From NCBI RefSeq assembly GCF_004211145.1, contig NZ_SEBS01000003.1, positions 62,001 to 126,000 on the forward strand: a DNA stretch of 64,000 nt, written 5' to 3'. Each line of letters begins with the position of its first letter. Within the stretch, counting starts at the first letter, position 1. This document shows positions 49,820-56,484 of this stretch, in pieces. The notes beneath the pieces are model-generated. The model did no database searches. It had not been told where the DNA came from and worked only from the letters and a program-made list of their open reading frames with translations. Position numbers and translations under genes: made by a program. Source of the stretch: Flavobacterium sp. Lineage in GTDB: Bacteria > Bacteroidota > Bacteroidia > Flavobacteriales > Flavobacteriaceae.

Positions 49820-50545
49820 ATGGCACAATGGACCGAAAGAGCCGAACTGCTCTTTAAACCAGAAGGACTTGAGAACCTGAAAAAATCCAATATATTGATC
49901 GTCGGGCTTGGCGGCGTAGGCTCGTTTGCGGCCGAATTCATTGCACGCGCGGGCGTCGGTAAAATGACGATCGTGGACGGAGATGTGGTCGATATCACGA
50001 ACATCAACAGGCAATTGCCGGCCTTGCATTCGACCGTAGGAAAACTAAAAGTCGATGTCGTGGGTGATCGTCTGATGGACATAAATCCCGAACTCGAGCT
50101 CACGCGCCTGAACGAATTTTTGTCGCCCGAACGCGCGTACGCACTGGTTTCGAAGGAATTCGATTATGTCGTGGATTGCATCGACAGCGTGACGCCCAAA
50201 CTCAATCTGATCGTATCGGCGAAACGCCAGAAAGTCAAGGTCATTTCGAGCATGGGCGCGGGCGGAAAACTCGACGCCGCAAAAGTCAAGGTCGCCGACG
50301 TGAGTAAAACCGAGAACTGCATGTTCGCCAAAGCCATCAAAAGACGCCTGAAACGCGAGTATAAGATCGACAAGGGAATCAAGGTCGTGTTCTCGTCCGA
50401 AATCCAGGACGTCGCGAGCGTAAAAGTCACCGACGGCAAGAATTTCAAGAAGTCGTTTTACGGCACGAGCAGTTATATGCCGGGATTGTTCGGGTTGTAT
50501 TGTGCGGAAACGGTGATTCGTTATTTGTTGAAGAAAAGTGCGTGA
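49820..50545 (+). CDS. tcdA: tRNA threonylcarbamoyladenosine dehydratase (TcdA/CsdL)
   Basis: 241-residue ThiF/E1-like enzyme. The ATP-binding Rossmann loop is LIVGLGGVGSFAAEFIARAG at about residue 30, followed by KMTIVDGDVVDITNINRQLP, DINPELELTRLNEF and VVDCIDSVTPKLNLIVSAKR. Lys-rich VISSMGAGGKLDAAKVKVAD and the C-terminal GTSSYMPGLFGLYCAETVI are TcdA-like. It cyclises t6A to ct6A at position 37 of tRNA by ATP-dependent dehydration. The t6A pathway is also represented here by the YciO/TsaC-type gene. Confidence 0.93.
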   Translation: MAQWTERAELLFKPEGLENLKKSNILIVGLGGVGSFAAEFIARAGVGKMTIVDGDVVDITNINRQLPALHSTVGKLKVDVVGDRLMDINPELELTRLNEFLSPERAYALVSKEFDYVVDCIDSVTPKLNLIVSAKRQKVKVISSMGAGGKLDAAKVKVADVSKTENCMFAKAIKRRLKREYKIDKGIKVVFSSEIQDVASVKVTDGKNFKKSFYGTSSYMPGLFGLYCAETVIRYLLKKSA

Positions 50546-50700
50546 GTGCTAAGGTGCTGAAATGCTGAAGTCGTCAGGACAGCGTTTACGCCGCGTTAGG
50601 GATTTTAGTGGAAATCCTTTTGTAACGCAGCCTGCGCAGTGACGAAAGATTGGAACGGAAGCCCGACGGCGGCTTTATTCGTTGTTTGAAGCAGATATTT
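50546..50700. repeat. Structured intergenic element with nested stems
   Basis: After GTGCTGAA-type octamers (50546-50572), a segment folds as GCGTTA(50593)...TAACGC(50623) enclosing GGATTT-TAGTGG-AAATCC. AACGCAGCCTGCGCAGTGACG follows, and then AACGGAAGCCCGACGGCGGC. From memory this resembles an intergenic element repeated in several flavobacterial genomes; that is not verified. It lies between TcdA and the HAD gene and produces the false upstream extension of the latter. Confidence 0.6.
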
Positions 50701-50847
50701 CCTGCCGCCGGAACGCCCAAAAAATGTTTAATCGGTAAATTATTTAGTTGGTTAAACGAAAAGCTCGCCCATTATCCTATTAGCCGAATAAACCAAAAAA
50801 CATCCTCGGAAGGCAAAAATTCAAATGAACAAATGAACAAACCTCAA

Positions 50848-51516
50848 ATGAACAAAAAAACAGTAATCTTCGACATGGACGGCGTCATCGTCGACACCGA
50901 ACCCGTGCATCATTATGCCTACCACGAGCATTTCAAGCAATTAAACATCCAGGTTACGCCCGAATTGTACCAATCGTTCACGGGAAATTCTACGAAGAAC
51001 GTATACGAAAAGGTAAAGCAATTGTTCGGGATCGACACTGAAACCTACGATTTGATCCAAGTGAAACGCGGGTTGTTCAACGATGCGTTTGACACCAAGG
51101 AAGATTTGTACCTGTTGGAAGGCGTCGAGGATCTGATCAAGGATTTGCACGCGAACGGAATGCAGTTGATCTTGGCGTCGAGCGCCGCGAAGGTTACGAT
51201 TAACCGAGTTTTTAAACGCTTTGGATTGTATCCGTATTTTTCTCACATCGTGAGCGGCGAGGATTTCCCGAAGTCAAAACCCGATCCTGCGATTTTCGTT
51301 GAGGCGTGGCGATTGTCGGGGCATGAAAAAAGCGAATGCGTCGTGATCGAGGACAGTACGAATGGAATCAAGGCCGCTAAAGGCGCAGGTTTGTTTTGCA
51401 TCGGATACGACAGCGAACATTCGAAAGGGCAGGATTATTCAGAAGCTGATTTGGTTGTGAGTCGGTTTGATGAATTGAATTTTGAAAGGATTCGAAGTTT
51501 AGGGTTTGGCGTTTAG
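50848..51516 (+). CDS. HAD family hydrolase, beta-phosphoglucomutase-like
   Basis: 222 residues from ATG 50848 (an ATG at 50833 adds five residues); the ORF track start at 50650 runs through an intergenic element. Subfamily IA HAD phosphatase: motif I VIFDMDGVIVDTEP with nucleophile and acid Asp, cap domain of four helices, motif II LILASSAAK, motif III Lys in FPKSKPDPAIFVEAW, and motif IV CVVIEDSTNGIKAAKGAG. Resembles phosphoglucomutase-like or sugar-phosphate phosphatases; substrate unknown. Confidence 0.93.
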   Translation: MNKKTVIFDMDGVIVDTEPVHHYAYHEHFKQLNIQVTPELYQSFTGNSTKNVYEKVKQLFGIDTETYDLIQVKRGLFNDAFDTKEDLYLLEGVEDLIKDLHANGMQLILASSAAKVTINRVFKRFGLYPYFSHIVSGEDFPKSKPDPAIFVEAWRLSGHEKSECVVIEDSTNGIKAAKGAGLFCIGYDSEHSKGQDYSEADLVVSRFDELNFERIRSLGFGV

Positions 51517-51531
51517 CGTTACGATTGGTTC

Positions 51532-51822
51532 CTAACGTTTCGAAATTTTGTTGTTGCTGATCGCGCGTTGCCGTGAACATTTGAAGCGCGACATATCGGG
51601 TTGGGCTTTGTACAAATGTTTTACGCCGACGCCCGACGATACGCGTTTCCGCCATCTTTTGAAACTCGAATGCCTGAGTTCTTTGCGCATCAGTTTTTCG
51701 ACCTCGCCCTGTGAAAGCCCGAACTGGAATTTGATGGCATCGAACGGCGTGCGGTCTTCCCATGCCATTTCAATGATCCTGTCTATTTCGTAAATGTCGA
51801 ATATTCTTGCGTTTTCAGTCAT
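51532..51822 (-). CDS. TIGR03643/DUF2805 family protein
   Basis: 96 residues. The whole sequence follows the family: IYEIDRIIEMAWEDRTPFDA, IKFQFGLSQGEVEKLMRKEL, RHSSFKRWRKRVSSGVGVKH. The middle looks like a helix-turn-helix (FGLSQGEVEKLMRKEL), so DNA binding is plausible but unproven. It is the last gene of the photolyase operon, 14 bases after it, a neighbourhood I recall as common in flavobacteria. Confidence 0.9.
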   Translation of the reverse strand: MTENARIFDIYEIDRIIEMAWEDRTPFDAIKFQFGLSQGEVEKLMRKELRHSSFKRWRKRVSSGVGVKHLYKAQPDMSRFKCSRQRAISNNKISKR

Positions 51823-51836
51823 GGACGTTGATTCTT

Positions 51837-53126
51837 CTATCGGTTCAATCCTTCTTTATATACTTTGAGGCAACGTTCGCGTGCTTCTTTGTGGTCGACC
51901 ATCGGTTCCGGGTAGTCGAACGTTTCGTATTCGGGAATCCATTTTCGCACGTATTTCAGATCCTTATCGAACTTTTTGATCTGTTCCGACGGGTTGAAAA
52001 TCCTGAAATAAGGCGCCGCGTCGACACCGCTTCCGGCCGCCCATTGCCAATTCCCGACGTTGCTCGACTGTTCGTAATCAAATAATTTCTCAGCGAAATA
52101 CGCCTCGCCCCAACGCCAGTCCAAGAGCAGATGTTTGCACAGGAAACTCGAAACCACGAGGCGTACGCGATTGTGCATGTAACCCGTTTCGTTGAGTTGG
52201 CGCATGCCCGCGTCGACCATCGGGAAACCCGTTTCGCCTTTGCACCATTTTTCGAATTCCTTTTCGGCATATCGCCATTTGATGCGGTCGTAATCAGGTT
52301 TGAACGCGTGCGAAACGGTCTTTGGGAAATGCCACAGGATCTGCATGAAGAATTCGCGCCAGATGAGTTCCTTTAAAAAAGTATTATTTTTCTCGGCCGA
52401 CGCTTTCTCCACGACTTTCCTGATGCTGAGCGCGCCATGACGCAAATATGGGCTGATCCGCGACGTGCCTTCGATCGCCGGGAAGTTGCGATGGTCTTCA
52501 TATTCGCGAATGATTTCGGGAGTCAGGTGATAATCGAAAACCTTCATTTCGGATTTCTCGAAACCGATGTCCTTGAGCGATAGAAACGGATGTTTGTGTT
52601 TTGCGACGTTTGCCAAATGCCGCTCGGACGGGAAATGGTTGATCTCGCACGTATTGAATTCCGCAAGCCAACGTTTCGAAAACGGCGTATAAACCACATA
52701 AGGTTCACCATTGTCTTTCACGATTTCTGATTTCTCGAAAATGACCTGGTCCTTGAAAGTCGCGAATCCGATGTTTTCTTTTTTAAGGAGTTCGGAGATT
52801 TCCTCGTCCCGTTTGGTCGCGTACGGTTCGTAATCGTGGTTCGTGAACACATTTTTGACGTCGTGTTCTTTAATGAGTTTCTTGAAGATGCTCTCCGGAT
52901 CGCCGTGGAAAACCGCGAGTTTCCGGTCGTGTTTTTTGAGATCGGCGTTTACGTTTTCAAGCAGGTCGTGTATGAACATGACGCGCGCGTCGTCTTTCTT
53001 GAGTTCGTCGAGGATGTTTTTGTCGAAAATGAAAATCGGCAACACGTCGTCGACCCCGTTGAGCGCGTGGAAAAAACCGCAATTGTCGTCAACGCGCAAG
53101 TCGCGCCTGAACCAGAATATCGTCAT
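51837..53126 (-). CDS. phrB: Deoxyribodipyrimidine photolyase / cryptochrome family
   Basis: 429-residue flavoprotein that repairs UV cyclobutane dimers with light. The N-terminal antenna domain starts IFWFRRDLRVDDNCGFFHAL. The FAD-binding domain has ISPYLRHGALSIRKV, LIWREFFMQILWHFP, GETGFPMVDAGMRQLNETGY, MHNRVRLVVSSFL and NVGNWQWAAGSGVDAAPYFR, including the Trp-rich electron path and the substrate-side residues of class I CPD photolyases. Slightly shorter than E. coli PhrB but complete. It overlaps the SRPBCC gene by 4 bases and precedes TIGR03643. Confidence 0.95.
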   Translation of the reverse strand: MTIFWFRRDLRVDDNCGFFHALNGVDDVLPIFIFDKNILDELKKDDARVMFIHDLLENVNADLKKHDRKLAVFHGDPESIFKKLIKEHDVKNVFTNHDYEPYATKRDEEISELLKKENIGFATFKDQVIFEKSEIVKDNGEPYVVYTPFSKRWLAEFNTCEINHFPSERHLANVAKHKHPFLSLKDIGFEKSEMKVFDYHLTPEIIREYEDHRNFPAIEGTSRISPYLRHGALSIRKVVEKASAEKNNTFLKELIWREFFMQILWHFPKTVSHAFKPDYDRIKWRYAEKEFEKWCKGETGFPMVDAGMRQLNETGYMHNRVRLVVSSFLCKHLLLDWRWGEAYFAEKLFDYEQSSNVGNWQWAAGSGVDAAPYFRIFNPSEQIKKFDKDLKYVRKWIPEYETFDYPEPMVDHKEARERCLKVYKEGLNR

Positions 53127-53584
53127 AATTCGCCAAAGATTTCAATTAGTTTTTTGCGTCGGAACTCGAAAATTTCGTCGAGTTTGGGCTTGACGAGAAT
53201 AGGGTGGACCAATTGGCCGAGAATTCCCATCGGAACCTTATAATGCAACGAGTCGATCATTTTGGTCCCGCCGTCGACTTCTTCAAGGAAATGTTTGTGA
53301 TGCCAAAACGAGTAAGGCCCGAAGCGTTGCTCGTCGACGAAATATTTTTGGTCTTCGACGTGCGTGATCTCGGTCACCCAATTCATTTTCAATCCGAAAA
53401 GCGGCGTGATCGTATAGTCGATGATCTGGCCGGCGAACATATCGCGATCGCCTCCCGACAATGTCTTGAATCCCATCGAAGGCGGCGTGATCACGGCAAG
53501 ATTGTTTGGAGTGGAAATGAAATCCCAGACTTTTTGTATGGGAACCGGAAAATTCTGGACGGCGTGCAATTGGTATAATTTCAT
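53123..53584 (-). CDS. SRPBCC family protein
   Basis: 153 residues with the helix-grip fold: AVQNFPVPIQKVWDFISTPN, ITPPSMGFKTLSGG, YTITPLFGLKMNWVTEITHV and a long C-terminal helix (LVHPILVKPKLDEIFEFRRK). Related proteins are labelled cell division inhibitor-like and are often beside photolyases. It is the first gene of the operon, with a 4-base ATGA overlap into the photolyase; the ligand bound in the cavity is unknown. Confidence 0.9.
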   Translation of the reverse strand: MKLYQLHAVQNFPVPIQKVWDFISTPNNLAVITPPSMGFKTLSGGDRDMFAGQIIDYTITPLFGLKMNWVTEITHVEDQKYFVDEQRFGPYSFWHHKHFLEEVDGGTKMIDSLHYKVPMGILGQLVHPILVKPKLDEIFEFRRKKLIEIFGEL

Positions 53585-53662
53585 ACTTTAAAGATAAAAA
53601 CTGTTCAACGATTACCCTAATTTGTTAGACATTTAAAGTTTGGAATTATGGAAATATTAACA

Positions 53663-53690
53663 TTTGACGCAGGCGTTATTCGTAATTTTG
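53663..53690 (+). promoter_or_regulatory. Promoter of the DUF2911 gene
   Basis: TTTG (53663) and TAATTTTG (53683-53690) with a 16-base spacer, shorter than the 19 bases seen elsewhere; the -7 match is exact and 25 bases precede the ATG. Confidence 0.6.
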
Positions 53691-53715
53691 AAACGCAACA
53701 AAACCACTTAAAAAC

Positions 53716-54558
53716 ATGAAGAAAATTATTATTGCTTTAGCGATTTTTATCGCCAACTACGCGATCGCACAAGTAAAAACGCCTGCCGCAAGCCCGCACG
53801 CGACATTTACGCAGGTTGTCGGTTTGACCGATGTCGAGGTTGATTATTCGCGTCCGTCGATGAAAGGCCGCACCGTATTCGGAGATCTCGTTCCTTTCGG
53901 GAAAACGTGGAGAACCGGCGCTAACCAGAACAGCATGATCACATTCAGCGAAGATGTGACGATCGACGGCAAAACGCTTAAAAAAGGAAAATACGCCATC
54001 TTCACGGTTCCGAAGATTGATAGCTGGGACGTTATTTTTTACACCGACATTTCAAACTGGGGAACGCCCGAAGAGTGGAGCGAGGCGAAAGTTGCGCTCA
54101 AAACATCGGTAAAACCCGTGATGTTGAACCGAAATGTGGAATCGTTCACACTTGCCGTAAACAACCTTGACAACAATTTCGGTATTTTGGAGATCAGTTG
54201 GGAAAAGACGTTGGTTCCAGTGAAATTCGAAGTTCCGACGAATACGACGGCTTTGGCCAGCATCGAAAAAACGCTTTCAGGTCCGGGCTCGAACGATTAT
54301 TTCTCGGCTGGACAATATTTCTACCAATCGGGCGGCGACATGAACAAAGCGCTGACTTACGTGAACAAGGCGCTCGATCTGAACAAGGACAAACCGTTCT
54401 GGATGTTGCGCCAAAAATCGTTGATCCAGGCGAAACTTGGCGACAAGAAAGGCGCTGTCGAAACGGCGAAATTGTCACTGGCCGCTGCTCAGACTGCGAA
54501 GAATCAGGATTATGTGAAAATGAACCAGGATAGCATTTCGGAGTGGAGTAAGGGATAA
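53716..54558 (+). CDS. DUF2911 domain exported protein
   Basis: 280 residues. Signal peptide MKKIIIALAIFIANYAIA is followed by DUF2911, a beta-rich domain conserved in Bacteroidota: VDYSRPSMKGRTVFGDLVPF, GKTWRTGANQNSMITFSEDV, KGKYAIFTVPKIDSWDVIFY. A C-terminal segment (YFYQSGGDMNKALTYVNKAL) looks like one or two TPR helices, as in many family members. Probably periplasmic; function unknown. Separated from the convergent symporter by a bidirectional terminator. Confidence 0.92.
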   Translation: MKKIIIALAIFIANYAIAQVKTPAASPHATFTQVVGLTDVEVDYSRPSMKGRTVFGDLVPFGKTWRTGANQNSMITFSEDVTIDGKTLKKGKYAIFTVPKIDSWDVIFYTDISNWGTPEEWSEAKVALKTSVKPVMLNRNVESFTLAVNNLDNNFGILEISWEKTLVPVKFEVPTNTTALASIEKTLSGPGSNDYFSAGQYFYQSGGDMNKALTYVNKALDLNKDKPFWMLRQKSLIQAKLGDKKGAVETAKLSLAAAQTAKNQDYVKMNQDSISEWSKG

Positions 54559-54561
54559 TTT

Positions 54562-54628
54562 GGTTCAAGGTTCAGGGTTCAGGGTTCAAGGTTTGCGATG
54601 TGCAAATTTTAAACCTTAAACTCGAAAC
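54562..54628. repeat. Heptamer GGTTCAGG array with partial mirror
   Basis: Four GGTTCAA/GGTTCAG heptamers, a short loop, and AAACCTTAAACTCGAAAC as a degenerate mirrored arm. It lies between the DUF2911 stop and the terminator, so it would be at the 3' end of that transcript. Confidence 0.6.
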
Positions 54629-54632
54629 AAAT

Positions 54633-54668
54633 AAAAAAGGCGTTCCATATCGGGACGCCTTTTTTTTT
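54633..54668. terminator. Bidirectional terminator between DUF2911 and symporter genes
   Basis: AAAAAAGGCGTTCC-ATATC-GGGACGCCTTTTTTTT, an 8-bp stem with A and T runs serving both convergent genes. Confidence 0.92.
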
Positions 54669-56376
54669 ATATCGTTTGTGACTTCGTTCGGAAAATGGTC
54701 GCCTGAAAAATCACGGCCAATACGATCGCCATCGCGGCTCCGATGAAGTTCAGCCATAAAAATCCGATGACTTCTTCCTTGTAGATATACGCGTAGTAAA
54801 TGTAAAAGATCGAAAGCTGCGTGATCACGGCACTCCAGAAGATCGCCTTCGCTTTTATGAATTTCATATAGAATCCAACGAGGAAGATCGCGAGAACGGT
54901 CGGGTAGAAGATCGATCCGATGATGTTCACCAACTGTATCAGATTCTCGAACAAGTTGCCGATACACGCGAACAGGATCGCGATCACGCCCCAGACCAAC
55001 GTGAAGAACTTCGTCGCGTTCACGTAATGTTTTTCGGATTTTATCGATTTGACGTTGCGTTTGTAGATGTCGATCGCCGTCGTCGATGCCAAGGCGCTCA
55101 AACCCGAAGCCGTCGATGACATGGCCGCCGACAGAATCACCGCGAGCAATAATCCGATCAAACCCTGCGGCAGGTAATTCAATATGAAATGGATGAACAC
55201 GTAATCTTTGTCGTTTTTCTCGGCCTTGCTGTCGGCTTTTGAAATGAGTTCCTTCGCCTGGTCGCGCAAGTCGTTTTCGCGTCCCGACAATGAAACCAGT
55301 TGTTTGCGCAGGATCGGATTGTCGTAACCCTGGTTCAGATGGTCGATGTAAATGAGGTTGAACTCTTTCTTTTCCTCGGTGAGTTTCGCAAGTTTGTCCT
55401 CGAGCTGATGGTATTCTTCCTTGTATTTCGATTTCTCGATCACGATCTTGTTGTTCGGATTAAAATTCAAAGGCACGGGATTGAACTGGAAAAACACGAA
55501 AACCATCACGCCCGTAAGCAGAATGAAAAACTGCATCGGCACTTTCAAAAAGCCGTTCATTATCAATCCCATTTGACTTTCTCGGATCGATTTGCCCGAC
55601 AGATAACGCCCAACCTGCGACTGGTCAGTACCGAAATACGCGAGCATCAAGAAAAAACCGCCCGTGATGCCGCTCCACAACGTGTATCTCGTTTCAGGAT
55701 CATACGACAGATCGACGATGTTCATCTTGCCGTTCGCGCCCGCAATCTGCAGCGCATTCGTAAACGACATATCGTTCGGAAGCAGATTCAAAATGAGGAA
55801 AAATGTGAGAAACATCCCAAGCATGATCACGAACATCTGTTGTTTTTGTGTCACGTTCACGGCTTTCGTACCGCCTGAAAAAGTGTAGATGATGACCATG
55901 ATCCCGATGATGATGTTGAGCAGCGTCAGATTCCATCCGAGTAACGTCGACACGATGATCGCCGGAGCGTAAATCGTCAACCCCGTTCCGAGTCCGCGCT
56001 GGATCAGGAAAACGATGGCGGCCAGCGAACGCGTGCGCAAATCGAATCGCTGCTCGAGATATTCGTAAGCCGTGTAAACCTTGAGTCGCGCGAAAATCGG
56101 GATAAACGTGATGCTGATGATGACCATCGCGATAGGCAACCCGAAGTAGAATTGCACGAAACCCATTCCGTCGGCGTACGCTTGTCCCGGCGTCGACAAA
56201 AACGTGATCGCGCTGGCCTGTGTCGCCATGACCGAAAGCCCGACGGTCCACCAAGGCGTCTCGTTATTGCCCAGGATATAATCTTCGACATTCTTGCTGC
56301 CGCGCGTCTTATAAACGCCGTAAACCACTATGAACAGTAGCGTGACCGATAAAATGATCCAATCAATCTGGTGCAT
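54667..56376 (-). CDS. Sodium/solute symporter (SSS family)
   Basis: 569 residues, LeuT-fold permease with about thirteen helices. Start DWIILSVTLLFIVVYGVY; family segments include GLSVMATQASAITFLSTPGQ, ERFDLRTRSLAAIVFLIQRG-like TM3, GGTKAVNVTQKQQMFVIMLG and LAVILSAAMSSTASGLSALA (Na+ site). About 110 residues around 300-380 form a charged, helical, probably cytoplasmic insert (KYKEEYHQLEDKLAKLTEEK) unusual for the family. It follows a 35-residue membrane peptide with no gap and a PIG-L deacetylase, so it likely imports the sugar or amide product of that enzyme. Confidence 0.92.
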   Translation of the reverse strand: MHQIDWIILSVTLLFIVVYGVYKTRGSKNVEDYILGNNETPWWTVGLSVMATQASAITFLSTPGQAYADGMGFVQFYFGLPIAMVIISITFIPIFARLKVYTAYEYLEQRFDLRTRSLAAIVFLIQRGLGTGLTIYAPAIIVSTLLGWNLTLLNIIIGIMVIIYTFSGGTKAVNVTQKQQMFVIMLGMFLTFFLILNLLPNDMSFTNALQIAGANGKMNIVDLSYDPETRYTLWSGITGGFFLMLAYFGTDQSQVGRYLSGKSIRESQMGLIMNGFLKVPMQFFILLTGVMVFVFFQFNPVPLNFNPNNKIVIEKSKYKEEYHQLEDKLAKLTEEKKEFNLIYIDHLNQGYDNPILRKQLVSLSGRENDLRDQAKELISKADSKAEKNDKDYVFIHFILNYLPQGLIGLLLAVILSAAMSSTASGLSALASTTAIDIYKRNVKSIKSEKHYVNATKFFTLVWGVIAILFACIGNLFENLIQLVNIIGSIFYPTVLAIFLVGFYMKFIKAKAIFWSAVITQLSIFYIYYAYIYKEEVIGFLWLNFIGAAMAIVLAVIFQATIFRTKSQTI

Positions 56377-56484
56377 TTACGAAAAGATTTGCATTAGGAA
56401 ATAAAAGATCACGATGTAGCCCACGTTCGCGAGCAAAACCCACGTGTAACTTTTTTTCCAGCCGGTGACGTGTTTTTCTCTCAT
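56377..56484 (-). CDS. 35-residue single-pass membrane peptide between PIG-L and SSS genes
   Basis: This gene is too short for the ORF track. From ATG 56484 it reads MREKHVTGWKKSYTWVLL and continues as a hydrophobic helix ending in a short tail, then TAA. It overlaps the PIG-L stop by 4 bases (ATGA) and its TAA is followed directly by the symporter ATG with zero gap. The basic, tryptophan-containing N-terminus before one helix suggests an N-in membrane peptide. By position it is probably a small subunit or assembly factor of the symporter, by analogy with small peptides of other SSS and MFS systems. Inference only. Confidence 0.75.
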   Translation of the reverse strand: MREKHVTGWKKSYTWVLLANVGYIVIFYFLMQIFS

